Shown here: positions 6,826 through 14,819 of the stretch, one piece after another
How the letters are laid out: each line of letters begins with the position of its first letter
Numbering within the stretch: position 1 is the stretch's first letter
Assembly: GCF_003324565.1 (NCBI RefSeq)
Contig: NZ_QOLA01000029.1
Location: 30,282 to 94,281, forward strand
Direction: 5' to 3'
DNA length: 64,000 bases
Origin: Streptomyces sp. SDr-06
GTDB taxonomy: Bacteria > Actinomycetota > Actinomycetes > Streptomycetales > Streptomycetaceae
Translations under genes and position numbers: made by a program
Notes under the pieces: generated by a model
The model's input: only the letters and a program-made list of their open reading frames with translations
What the model was told of the DNA's origin: nothing
The model's database searches: none

Positions 6826-8171
6826 CAGAAGTCCCAGCCTTCGTCGTCGACGGTGGTGAGGACCTTCTCGGTGGCGAAGGAGGAGCCCGCCATCCCGGCC
6901 GTGAGCGTGGTGCCGTCGGCCGGGTCGATCAGCAGGAACGACCCGGTGCGCCGCGAGTCGGCGTAGGAGTCGAGCGCGAGCGGCTCGGCGGTGCGCACCA
7001 GGACCCGGCCGATGTCGTTGGCGACGAGCCGGCCCGGGTTCGGGTGCTGGGAGAGGTCGTCCAGGGTCAGCCGGGAGGGGATCTCCTTGACGATCGCCTT
7101 GACGGTGCGGGTGGTGTGCTTGAGCAGCACCCGCTGCCCCACCGTCAGGGGCTGGTCGGCGACGTGGCAGACGGTCGCCTCGATGTCCTGGGTGGTGGCG
7201 GGCGCGTCCCCGCTCGGCACGATCAGGTCGCCGCGCGAGATGTCGATGTCGTCCTCCAGCAGGAGGGTGACGGACTGCGGCGTCCAGGCGATGTCCACGG
7301 ACTCGCCGAGCAGGTCGATCCCGGCCACCGTGCTCGTGCGCCCGGAGGGCAGCACGGTCACCGGCTCGCCGACGCGGAACGTGCCGGCGGCGATCTGGCC
7401 CGCGTATCCCCGGTAGTCGGGGTGCTCGGCCGTCTGCGGGCGGATCACGTACTGCACGGGAAGGCGGGCGTGGCAGCCGGTCAGGTCGTGGCTGACCGGG
7501 ACCGTCTCCAGGTGCTCCAGGACGGTGGGGCCGCCGTACCAGTCCATGTGGGCGCTGGGCTCCACCACGTTGTCCCCGGCGAGCGCCGAGATCGGGATCG
7601 CGGTGATCTCCGGGACGCCCAACTCGCCCGCGTACGCGGTGAATTCCTCGGCGATGGCCGCGAAGACCTTCTCCTCGTAGGCCACCAGGTCCATCTTGTT
7701 GACGGCGAGGACGACGTGCGGGACGCGCAGCAGGGCGGCGACCGCGGCGTGCCGGCGGGTCTGCTCGATCACGCCGTTGCGGGCGTCGACCAGGACCACG
7801 GCGAGGTCGGCGGTGGAGGCGCCGGTCACCATGTTGCGGGTGTACTGCACGTGCCCGGGGGTGTCCGCCAGGATGAACCGGCGCCGCGGGGTCGCGAAGT
7901 AGCGGTAGGCCACGTCGATGGTGATGCCCTGCTCGCGCTCGGCCCGCAGGCCGTCGGTGAGCAGCGCGAGGTCGGGTGCCTCCTGGCCGCGCTTGAGGGA
8001 GGCGGCCTCGACGGCTTCGAGCTGGTCGGTGAGGACCGACTTGGAGTCGTGCAGGAGGCGGCCCACCAGGGTGGACTTGCCGTCGTCGACGGACCCGGCG
8101 GTCGCGAAGCGCAGCAGGGTGGTGGCCGACACGTCGGCCAACTGCACCGCGTTCTCAACGGAGTTGGACAT
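6825..8171 (-). CDS. cysN: Sulfate adenylyltransferase subunit 1, GTPase
   Basis: The 448-aa protein carries translational-GTPase motifs: G1 GSVDDGKS, G3 DTPGH and G4 NKMD, followed by EF-Tu-like beta-barrel domains. With CysD it forms ATP sulfurylase, using GTP hydrolysis to drive formation of adenosine 5'-phosphosulfate (APS) from ATP and sulfate. ATG 8171 directly abuts the TAA of cysD (TAAATG). It ends at residue 448 without a fused APS kinase domain, consistent with the separate cysC upstream. Confidence 0.96.
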   Translation of the reverse strand: MSNSVENAVQLADVSATTLLRFATAGSVDDGKSTLVGRLLHDSKSVLTDQLEAVEAASLKRGQEAPDLALLTDGLRAEREQGITIDVAYRYFATPRRRFILADTPGHVQYTRNMVTGASTADLAVVLVDARNGVIEQTRRHAAVAALLRVPHVVLAVNKMDLVAYEEKVFAAIAEEFTAYAGELGVPEITAIPISALAGDNVVEPSAHMDWYGGPTVLEHLETVPVSHDLTGCHARLPVQYVIRPQTAEHPDYRGYAGQIAAGTFRVGEPVTVLPSGRTSTVAGIDLLGESVDIAWTPQSVTLLLEDDIDISRGDLIVPSGDAPATTQDIEATVCHVADQPLTVGQRVLLKHTTRTVKAIVKEIPSRLTLDDLSQHPNPGRLVANDIGRVLVRTAEPLALDSYADSRRTGSFLLIDPADGTTLTAGMAGSSFATEKVLTTVDDEGWDF

Positions 8172-9107
8172 TTAGAAGTACCCCTCGCGCTTGCGGTCTT
8201 CCATCGCGGCCTCGGACAGCTTGTCGTCGGCGCGGGTGGCGCCCCGCTCGGTGAGCCTCGACGCGGCGATCTCGCTGATGACGGCGTCCAGCGTCGTCGC
8301 GTCGGAGTCGACGGCGCCGGTGCAGGACATGTCGCCCACGGTGCGGTAGCGCACCAGACGGGTCTCGACGCTCTCGCCTGCCTTGGGGCCACCCCACTCG
8401 CCGGCGGTCAGCCACATCCCGGACCGCTTGAACACCTCGCGCTCGTGGGCGAAGTAGATCTCCGGCAGGTCGATGTCCTCGCGGGCGATGTACTGCCACA
8501 CGTCCAGCTCGGTCCAGTTGGACAGCGGAAACACCCGGACGTGCTCGCCGGGGGCGTGCCGGCCGTTGTAGAGCTGCCACAGTTCGGGGCGCTGGCGGCG
8601 CGGGTCCCACTGCGAGAACTCGTCGCGCAGCGAGAACACCCGCTCCTTGGCGCGTGCCTTCTCCTCGTCGCGGCGGCCGCCGCCGAACACCGCGTCGAAG
8701 CGGTGCTGCTGGATCGCCTCGGTCAGCGGCACCGTCTGGAGCGGGTTGCGCACGCCGTCGGGCCGCTCGCGCAGCGTGCCCGCGTCGATGTACTCCTGCA
8801 CCGAGGCGACGTGCAGCCGCAGGCCGTGCTCGGCCACCACCCGGTCGCGGTAGGCGAGGACCTCGGGGAAGTTGTGCCCGGTGTCCACGTGAAGCAGCGA
8901 GAACGGCACGGCGGCCGGCGCGAACGCCTTGAGCGCCAGGTGCAGCATGACGATGGAGTCCTTGCCACCGGAGAACAGGATCACCGGCCGCTCGAACTCG
9001 CCCGCCACCTCGCGGAAGATGTGCACCGCCTCGGACTCCAGGGCGTCCAGGTGGCTGAGCGCGTACGGGCTGTCGACGCCCTCGGTCAAGCCGGTTGCCG
9101 ACGTCAT
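8172..9107 (-). CDS. cysD: Sulfate adenylyltransferase subunit 2
   Basis: This 311-aa protein is the catalytic ATP-sulfurylase subunit. The PP-loop FSGGKDSIVMLHLA is present, as is the internal FGGGRRDEEKARAKERVFS region and a C-terminus ending EDRKREGYF, all typical of CysD. Its ATG overlaps the cysC stop as ATGA at 9104-9107 and its TAA abuts cysN. The first 18 residues form a short lead before the conserved LSHLDALESEAVHIFREVA segment. The product acts in the cytoplasm at the entry step of sulfate assimilation. Confidence 0.96.
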   Translation of the reverse strand: MTSATGLTEGVDSPYALSHLDALESEAVHIFREVAGEFERPVILFSGGKDSIVMLHLALKAFAPAAVPFSLLHVDTGHNFPEVLAYRDRVVAEHGLRLHVASVQEYIDAGTLRERPDGVRNPLQTVPLTEAIQQHRFDAVFGGGRRDEEKARAKERVFSLRDEFSQWDPRRQRPELWQLYNGRHAPGEHVRVFPLSNWTELDVWQYIAREDIDLPEIYFAHEREVFKRSGMWLTAGEWGGPKAGESVETRLVRYRTVGDMSCTGAVDSDATTLDAVISEIAASRLTERGATRADDKLSEAAMEDRKREGYF

Positions 9108-9649
9108 GCCAGGCCCCTTTCGGTGAGCAGCGCGAAGAGGGCCGCGGCGGACTCCTGCACGGTCTGGGTGTGCGACTCGATGCGCAGGTCCGGCGCCTCG
9201 GGCGCCTCGTACGGGTCGTCGACGCCGGTCAGACCGCTGATCTCGCCCGCGGCCTGCTGGGCGTACAGACCCTTCACGTCGCGGACGGCGCAGACCTCCA
9301 CGGGCGTGGCGACGTGCACCTCCAGATAGGCGGTGCCCTCGTTCTGGTGGCGCTTGCGCACGGCCTCGCGGCTGTCGGCGTACGGGGCGATCACCGGGAC
9401 CAGCGCCTTGACGCCGTTGGCGGCGAGCAGTTCGGCGACGAAGCCGATCCGCTGCACGTTGGTGTGCCGGTCCTCGCGGCTGAAGCCGAGGCCCGCCGAG
9501 AGGAACTCGCGGATCTCGTCGCCGTCGAGCACCTCCACCCGGTGCCCGCCCGCGCGCAGCCGGCCCGCGAGCTCGTACGCGATGGTGGTCTTGCCCGCGC
9601 TCGGCAGACCGGTCAGCCAGATGGTGGCTCCCGCCTCCGTCACGCTCAT
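9104..9649 (-). CDS. cysC: Adenylylsulfate kinase
   Basis: The P-loop GLPSAGKTT, the substrate segment LDGDEIREFLSAGLGFSRED and VKGLYAQ/DDPYEAPEAPDL mark APS kinase, which phosphorylates APS to PAPS. I choose ATG 9649 (MSVTEAG, 181 aa) because GGAGAC precedes it closely; a longer frame from 9697 would overlap cysH. The stop overlaps cysD as ATGA. Because the reductase of this operon looks APS-specific, PAPS made here probably serves sulfotransfer rather than reduction. Confidence 0.93.
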   Translation of the reverse strand: MSVTEAGATIWLTGLPSAGKTTIAYELAGRLRAGGHRVEVLDGDEIREFLSAGLGFSREDRHTNVQRIGFVAELLAANGVKALVPVIAPYADSREAVRKRHQNEGTAYLEVHVATPVEVCAVRDVKGLYAQQAAGEISGLTGVDDPYEAPEAPDLRIESHTQTVQESAAALFALLTERGLA

Positions 9650-9678
9650 CGAAGTCTCCTGATCGTTCTGACTGGCCG

Positions 9679-10380
9679 TCATCCGTGCAGCCCGCACTCG
9701 GTCTTGTTGCGTCCGGCCCAGCGTCCGGCCCGCGCGTCCCCGCCCTCGGCGACCCGGCGGGTGCAGGGCGCGCAGCCGATCGACGGGTAGCCGTCCATGA
9801 GGAGGAGGTTGGTGATCACACCGTGCTCGGCGACGTAGGCGTCCACGTCGTCCTGCGTCCAGCGGGCGATCGGCGACACCTTGATCTTCTGCCGCTTCTC
9901 GTCCCAGCCGACCACCGGGGTTTTCGCCCGGGTCGGGGACTCGTCGCGGCGCAGCCCGGTGGCCCAGGCGGCGTACGAACCGAGGCCGTCCTCAAGGGGC
10001 TTGACCTTGCGCAGCGCGCAGCACAGGTCGGGGTCGCGGTCGTGGAGCCGGGGGCCGTACTCGGCGTCCTGCTCGGCGACGCTCTGCCGCGGGGTCAGGG
10101 TGATGACGTTGACGTCCATCACCTCGGCGACCGCGTCCCGGGTGCCGATCGTCTCGGGGAAGTGGTATCCGGTGTCGAGGAACACCACGTCCACGCCGGG
10201 CAGAACGCGCGAGGCGAGGTGCGCGACGACCGCGTCCTCCATGGAGGAGGTGACGCAGAACCGCTTGCCGAAGGTGTCGGCGGCCCACTGGAGGATCTCC
10301 AGGGGGGAGGCCTCTTCGAGGTCCCGGCCCGCCCGCTCGGCGAGGGCCTTGAGGTCTCCGCCAGCCTGAGTGGCCGTCAT
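9679..10380 (-). CDS. cysH: APS (adenylylsulfate) reductase, iron-sulfur type
   Basis: The 233-aa protein has the PAPS-reductase fold with LDTGYHFPETIGTRD and the ending ECGLHG that carries the catalytic cysteine (Cys229). It also has CC at 120-121 and CAPC at 203-206, the ligands of the [4Fe-4S] cluster that distinguishes assimilatory APS reductases from cluster-free PAPS reductases. The product reduces APS to sulfite for the sulfite reductase encoded upstream. ATG 10380 overlaps the stop of the 59-aa zinc-ribbon gene (ATGA) and follows GAGGGGAAGCGAC. A 29-base gap separates it from cysC. Confidence 0.94.
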   Translation of the reverse strand: MTATQAGGDLKALAERAGRDLEEASPLEILQWAADTFGKRFCVTSSMEDAVVAHLASRVLPGVDVVFLDTGYHFPETIGTRDAVAEVMDVNVITLTPRQSVAEQDAEYGPRLHDRDPDLCCALRKVKPLEDGLGSYAAWATGLRRDESPTRAKTPVVGWDEKRQKIKVSPIARWTQDDVDAYVAEHGVITNLLLMDGYPSIGCAPCTRRVAEGGDARAGRWAGRNKTECGLHG

Positions 10381-10556
10381 GTCGCTTCCCCTCCACTGTC
10401 GTTGCGCTGAACTCCGCGGGCGAGCAGCCCGAGGAATTTCAGCTGGAAGGCCCGGTTGCACGCCGCGCATTCCCAGGCGCCGTGGCCGCTCTCGTTGGGG
10501 CGCAGGTCCTCGTCCCCGCAGTAGGGGCAGTAGAAGGGCGCCGCACGCTCGCTCAC
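10377..10556 (-). CDS. Small zinc-ribbon protein, 59 aa, in the sulfite reductase operon
   Basis: A GTG at 10556 overlaps the sulfite reductase stop (GTGA), and the TGA overlaps the cysH start (ATGA). The 59-aa product has CPYC at 10-13 and CAAC at 30-33, the CxxC-x16-CxxC spacing of a zinc ribbon or rubredoxin-like knuckle, and a hydrophobic C-terminal stretch QLKFLGLLARG. Because it is locked between the sulfite and APS reductases, it may help electron delivery, cluster loading or complex formation. The function is not established; a structural zinc site or small redox partner are the simplest options. Confidence 0.8.
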   Translation of the reverse strand: MSERAAPFYCPYCGDEDLRPNESGHGAWECAACNRAFQLKFLGLLARGVQRNDSGGEAT

Positions 10557-12250
10557 GACAGGGCCTCCTCGCTCGCGCGGGCGGCCCAGGCGGCGAACCG
10601 CTCGCCCTCGGCGCGCTCCGCCTGGAAGCGCGTGAGGACCCGCTCGACGTAGTCGGGCAGCTCGGCGGAGGTGACCTTCAGGCCGCGGACCTTGCGGCCG
10701 AACCCGGCCTCCAGGCCGAGCGCGCCGCCCAGGTGCACCTGGAAGCCCTCGACCTGGTTGCCGTCGGCGTCCAGGACCAGCTGGCCCTTGAGGCCGATGT
10801 CGGCGACCTGGATGCGGGCGCAGGAGTTGGGGCAGCCGTTGATGTTGATGGTGAGGGGCTCGTCGAACTCCGGGATGCGGCGCTCCAGTTCGTCGATGAG
10901 CGAGGCACCGCGCGCCTTGGTCTCGACGATGGCGAGCTTGCAGAACTCGATGCCGGTGCAGGCCATGGTGCCGCGGCGGAACGGCGAGGCGTTGACCTTG
11001 AGGCCGAGCGACTCCAGTCCGGTCACGAGCGAGTCGACCCGGTCCTCGGCGACGTCGAGCACGATCAGCTTCTGCTCGGCGGTGGTGCGCAGGCGGCCCG
11101 AGCCGTGTGTCTCGGCGAGCTCGGCGATCTTGCTCAGGGTGGCGCCGTCCACGCGGCCGACCCGGGGCGCGAAGCCGATGTAGTACCGGCCGTCGTTCTG
11201 GCGGTGCACGCCGAGGTGGTCGCGCCAGACGTCCTTCGGCTGCTCGGGCGCGGGCCCGTCGAGGAGCTTGCGGCCCAGGTACTCGTCCTCCAGGACCTGG
11301 CGGAACTTCTCCGGGCCCCAGTCGGCGACGAGGAACTTCAGGCGGGCACGGGTGCGCAGCCGCCGGTATCCGTAGTCGCGGAAGATCGAGATGACGCCCT
11401 CGAAGGCGTCCGGCACCTCGTCGAGCGGCACCCAGGCGCCGAGCCGCACGCCGAGCTTGGGGTTGGTGGACAGGCCGCCGCCGACCCACAGGTCGAAGCC
11501 GGGTCCGTGCTCGGGGTGTTCGACGCCCACGAACGCGATGTCGTTGATCTCGTGCGCGACGTCCAGCTGCGGGGAGCCCGAGACGGCCGTCTTGAACTTG
11601 CGGGGCAGGTTGGAGAAGGCCGGGTTGCCGATGAAGCGGCGGTGGATCTCCTCGATGGCCGGGGTGCCGTCGATGATCTCGTCCGCCGCGATGCCGGCGA
11701 CGGGCGAGCCGAGGATGACGCGCGGGGTGTCGCCGCAGGCCTCGGTGGTGGACAGGCCGACCGCTTCGAGGCGGTTCCAGATCTCGGGGACGTCCTCGAT
11801 GCGGATCCAGTGGTACTGGATGTTCTGCCGGTCGGTGAGGTCGGCGGTGCCGCGCGCGAACTCCTGCGAGATCTCGCCGATCACCCGGAGCTGCTCGGTG
11901 GTCAGCCGGCCGCCGTCGATGCGGACGCGGAGCATGAAGTACTCGTCGTCCAGCTCCTCCGGCTCCAGGACCGCGGTCTTGCCGCCGTCGATGCCCTGCC
12001 GGCGCTGGGTGTAGAGCCCCCACCAGCGCATCCGGCCGCGCAGGTCGCTGGGGTCGATGGAGTCGAAGCCGCGCTTGGAGTAAATCGTCTCAATACGTGT
12101 CCGCACATTGAGACCGTCGTCGTCCTTCTTGACCTGCTCGTTCCCGTTGAGCGGCGTGAAATGGCCCACGGCCCACTGGCCTTCACCGCGGTGGCGGCCC
12201 GGCTTGCGGCGGGGCGTCGCGGCGGCAGGGTTTTCTGGGGTGGAGGCCAT
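10553..12250 (-). CDS. cysI: Ferredoxin-type assimilatory sulfite reductase
   Basis: The 565-aa protein has the two-fold nitrite/sulfite reductase repeat. Siroheme/[4Fe-4S] ligands appear as CTGIEFC (Cys431, Cys437) and CPNSC (Cys473, Cys477). WWGLYTQRR and TTEACGDTPR contain Tyr and Cys residues that may correspond to the cross-linked pair described for the mycobacterial SirA/NirA enzyme. Siroheme would come from the chelatase at the far end of the operon. ATG 12250 follows GAAGGACATAAGCC. It is the first large gene after a structured leader that encodes a short peptide. Nitrite reduction is less likely given the neighbours. Confidence 0.95.
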   Translation of the reverse strand: MASTPENPAAATPRRKPGRHRGEGQWAVGHFTPLNGNEQVKKDDDGLNVRTRIETIYSKRGFDSIDPSDLRGRMRWWGLYTQRRQGIDGGKTAVLEPEELDDEYFMLRVRIDGGRLTTEQLRVIGEISQEFARGTADLTDRQNIQYHWIRIEDVPEIWNRLEAVGLSTTEACGDTPRVILGSPVAGIAADEIIDGTPAIEEIHRRFIGNPAFSNLPRKFKTAVSGSPQLDVAHEINDIAFVGVEHPEHGPGFDLWVGGGLSTNPKLGVRLGAWVPLDEVPDAFEGVISIFRDYGYRRLRTRARLKFLVADWGPEKFRQVLEDEYLGRKLLDGPAPEQPKDVWRDHLGVHRQNDGRYYIGFAPRVGRVDGATLSKIAELAETHGSGRLRTTAEQKLIVLDVAEDRVDSLVTGLESLGLKVNASPFRRGTMACTGIEFCKLAIVETKARGASLIDELERRIPEFDEPLTININGCPNSCARIQVADIGLKGQLVLDADGNQVEGFQVHLGGALGLEAGFGRKVRGLKVTSAELPDYVERVLTRFQAERAEGERFAAWAARASEEALS

Positions 12251-12269
12251 GGCTTATGTCCTTCGGGAC

Positions 12270-12312
12270 TGCAGGAGGGCGGCTCTGACCTGCACACTCG
12301 CGCTTCGGCGCG
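12270..12312 (-). promoter_or_regulatory. Two hairpins in the sulfite reductase leader
   Basis: On the transcribed minus strand, CGCGC-CGAA-GCGCG (12299-12312) is a perfect hairpin with a four-base loop, followed by TGCAGG/CCTGCA arms at 12270-12294. Both lie between the leader peptide stop at 12365 and the ribosome site of the reductase, the right place for attenuation. Confidence 0.4.
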
Positions 12313-12364
12313 GCGGTGCGCAGGCAGGACAGAGGGAAAGAGTTTCGCGGCGGTGCTGGAGGTG

Positions 12365-12448
12365 TCAGCGTGCCGGACAGATGGCGCTGGACATGCGGCC
12401 GAGGTCGACGTGCCGCCGACTCACCAAGGCAATTCCAGTTCCAGACAT
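12365..12448 (-). CDS. Putative leader peptide of the sulfur operon, 27 aa
   Basis: Upstream of sulfite reductase the minus strand encodes a short frame, ATG 12448 or GTG 12424, whose core reads SRRHVDLGRMSSAICPAR before a TGA. The RRHVDL...MSSA pattern matches, from memory, short peptides annotated as leader peptides ahead of Streptomyces metabolic operons. The single Cys codon lies four codons from the stop and hairpins follow. This suggests ribosome stalling or attenuation linked to cysteine supply, as known for Cys-containing leader ORFs in mycobacteria. No strong ribosome site is visible, so a leaderless or GTG start is possible. Confidence 0.65.
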   Translation of the reverse strand: MSGTGIALVSRRHVDLGRMSSAICPAR

Positions 12449-12479
12449 GACGGAAGCGTGTCACGGGACTTTCGGCCCA

Positions 12480-12504
12480 GTCCACCACTATCCAGAATGT
12501 GGAC
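12480..12504. promoter_or_regulatory. Inverted repeat in the sulfur operon promoter region
   Basis: GTCCAC at 12480-12485 and GTGGAC at 12499-12504 form a perfect inverted repeat with a 13-base spacer, 32 bases upstream of the leader peptide ATG. It lies in the only sizeable non-coding stretch before the operon, so it is a candidate operator. No factor can be named. Confidence 0.35.
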
Positions 12505-12623
12505 AAAGCTGTCCTGCATCATGAGACGGTGTGGTCCGGGTCACCGGTGGAGGTCAGGGCTCCGTTTCGGTGGAGCCCCTCACGGGCCCGTCACGGCCGC
12601 CCTCCGGCGGCCCGGCCGACCGC

Positions 12624-13187
12624 TCAGAACGCCCCCGGCCAGGGACCCGGCGCGGCGGTCTCCTCGGCCTGCTCCTCCTTGGTCTCGAAGAGCTTGAACC
12701 CGCGCCGCAGATAGTTGTCCATGGCGTGCTCCCCGTCCAGCGAGCAGGTGTGCAGCCACACCCGCTCGGTGGCCGGCAGCCCGGGCCAGCGCTCGGCCAG
12801 GTCCCAGGCCCGCCGGATCCCGTACGTCAGCAGGTGGCCGCCGATGCGCCGGCCGCGGAAGGCGGGGATCAGGCCGAAGTAGACGACCTCCACCGAGCCG
12901 CCGGGCTGGGCCTCCAGCTCGACGTAGCCCGCGGGCGTGCCTCGTTCGTACGCCACCCAGGTCTCCGTGCCCGGCTTGTCCAGCGCCCGCTCCCACTCGG
13001 CGTACGTCATGCCCAGCCGGTCGATCCACTTGATGTCACCGCCGACCGCCGTATAGAGGAAGCGGCTGAACTCCGGCGAAGGGACCTCGGCGCGCACGAT
13101 CCGGATGTCGCCGGACGGCTCGGCGGCCGGCCGCAGATCGTCGGCGGAGGTCTGTTCGAGGGACCAGGTGGTCACGGTGATACTCAT
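12624..13187 (-). CDS. GNAT-family N-acetyltransferase
   Basis: The 187-aa product (ATG 13187, MSITVTTW) has the acetyl-CoA-binding signature VVYFGLIPAFRGRRIGGHLL at about residues 105-124 and a later NYLRRGFKLFETKEEQ, both typical of GNAT enzymes. A start four codons upstream (13199) is possible. It is soluble and cytoplasmic with an unknown acceptor. It is followed after about 370 bases by the sulfur operon promoter region and is 42 bases downstream of the GAF regulator on the same strand, so the two may be cotranscribed. Confidence 0.85.
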   Translation of the reverse strand: MSITVTTWSLEQTSADDLRPAAEPSGDIRIVRAEVPSPEFSRFLYTAVGGDIKWIDRLGMTYAEWERALDKPGTETWVAYERGTPAGYVELEAQPGGSVEVVYFGLIPAFRGRRIGGHLLTYGIRRAWDLAERWPGLPATERVWLHTCSLDGEHAMDNYLRRGFKLFETKEEQAEETAAPGPWPGAF

Positions 13188-13229
13188 GGCGCCAGGCAAT
13201 CACGCGTCCCGCACGGCTTCCAACGCAGG

Positions 13230-14522
13230 TCAGGGGTGGCGGCCCCGGGCCAGTCTGACCGCCGGGGCCGCGGAGTGGGGGAGCAGGTCCTGCGGCCGGT
13301 CGGGCTCGACCACCTCCACCCGCACGTCCTCGCTGAAGCGGTACGGGCGGTGCGCGAGCACCTCCGCGAGATGGCGGCGCAGGCGCGACATCTCGGCCCG
13401 CACGGTCACCGTGCGCGTCGCGTCCTCGAAGATGTCCCGCGCCAGCTCGGCCGCGCTGCGCCCTTCCCGGTTCAGGGCCAGGACGAACAGCAGCTCCGCG
13501 TGGCGGGGGCTGAGCTCCTGCGTCCAGCTCCCCGCGTCGCCCGTGACCGTCACCGAGCAGCGCCGGGGGCGGCTGAGGTCGAGCACCACCCGCCGGGCCG
13601 TCGGCGCACCCGGGCCGCCCGACTCCTCGGCCACCTGCACGAGCCGGCCGCCCGGCAGCGGCTCGATCGTGCACATGCCGAGCGAGGGCAGCCACACCCG
13701 GCCCCTGCGGGGCGACTTCGGCAGCGCGAGCCGCTCCGTCGGCGGCATGCCGGTGACCGCCGCCACCCAGCCGTTGTCGTCGACGGCCAGGGCGCGCCCG
13801 CCCACCCGGCACAGCACCGGCGCGGCCACCGTGCGCAGCCGCTCCAGGGCCGCGAAGTGCCGGTTGCGCAGCTCGGCCGCGGCGAGCCGGGTCACCGAGG
13901 TCACGAAGGACAGCGTGGCGGGGTGCATGGTGCTGAGCGGGCCGCTGATGTCCACCACCCCCAGCAGCCGGCCGTCGCGCGGGTCGACGATGGGCGCGCC
14001 CGCGCACGTCCAGGTGTGGTGGGCGGCGACGAAGTGCTCGGCCGAGAACACCTGCACCGGTCGGCCGGTCACCAGCGGGGTGCCCACCCCGTTGGTGCCG
14101 ACGACCGCCTCGCTCCAGTCGGCCCCCACCTCGAAGCCGAGGGTGTCCGCCAGCTTCAGGACGGACGGGTGGCCCTCGCGCCACAGCAGCCGCCCGTCGG
14201 CGTCGGAGACGACCATGATGTGCTGGGCCGCGTCCGCGACCGACACCAGCGCCTCGCGCAGCACCGGCAGCACCTCCGTCAACGGCGAGTTGCGCCTGCG
14301 CCGTTCGACCTCGTCCAGCGGGAGCAGGCCGCCGTGGTGGTTCCCGTCCGGGTCGAGGCCGCTGCTGAGCATCCGGCGCCAGGACTCCTCGATGTCCGTA
14401 CGCGGCACGACCTTGGTGCGTCGGCCCTCCAGGGCGGCCGCGCGCATGCTCTTCAGGAGCCGGGTGGCCGCCTCGGAGTCCATCGCGGCCAGCCGGGCCA
14501 CGTCGAGCGTGTTGGTCCCCAC
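13230..14522 (-). CDS. GAF-domain transcriptional regulator
   Basis: The 430-aa protein starts at GTG 14522 after AGGAGGATTCC. After TDIEESWRRMLSSGLDPD it has a GAF-like sensor region (VVGTNGVGTPLVTGRPVQVF, HHTWTCAGAPIVDPRDGRLL) as in AcoR-type regulators, but no AAA+ domain follows. The C-terminus (ELSPRHAELLFVLALNREGR, TVTVRAEMSRLRRHLAEVLA) resembles a winged-helix DNA-binding segment. Streptomyces carry several such GAF/HTH regulators, some near oxidoreductases. Neighbours are an AidB-like acyl-CoA dehydrogenase, separated by about 300 bases and on the same strand, and a GNAT. The signal is unknown. Confidence 0.82.
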   Translation of the reverse strand: MGTNTLDVARLAAMDSEAATRLLKSMRAAALEGRRTKVVPRTDIEESWRRMLSSGLDPDGNHHGGLLPLDEVERRRRNSPLTEVLPVLREALVSVADAAQHIMVVSDADGRLLWREGHPSVLKLADTLGFEVGADWSEAVVGTNGVGTPLVTGRPVQVFSAEHFVAAHHTWTCAGAPIVDPRDGRLLGVVDISGPLSTMHPATLSFVTSVTRLAAAELRNRHFAALERLRTVAAPVLCRVGGRALAVDDNGWVAAVTGMPPTERLALPKSPRRGRVWLPSLGMCTIEPLPGGRLVQVAEESGGPGAPTARRVVLDLSRPRRCSVTVTGDAGSWTQELSPRHAELLFVLALNREGRSAAELARDIFEDATRTVTVRAEMSRLRRHLAEVLAHRPYRFSEDVRVEVVEPDRPQDLLPHSAAPAVRLARGRHP

Positions 14523-14819
14523 GGAATCCTCCTGCTGTCGACACCGGCGTCCGGCACGTGCTGAGCCCGCGTGTCCTGAATTCATCCTGCCCGTCCGGGA
14601 GTTGGCGTGCGGCGATATGCCCCACATGGTTGCAACCCTTTGCAACTCTCGCGAACGGCCGCGCGTGTGTACGAAAGTGAAAGAGCACCGGAAGTCCGGT
14701 CGTCATGCTCCGTCGTCGGACGCATGAGAGCGCGGGGGTGGTGCCGTGTCGGCGCAGCACCACCCCCGACGGACCTCCCGGCGCGGGCAGCGGTTTTCAG
14801 CCGCGGCGCGGGCCGCCGC

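Noticed and set aside
12251..12623. SAM or other known riboswitch before sulfite reductase
   Set aside because: I could not fit any known riboswitch core; a leader peptide with hairpins explains the region better.
5293..12697. Very long open frames on the plus strand opposite the sulfur operon
   Set aside because: They are antisense shadows of high-GC genes: no domain motifs, no ribosome sites, Arg/Gly/Ala/Pro-rich, while the minus strand encodes complete enzymes.
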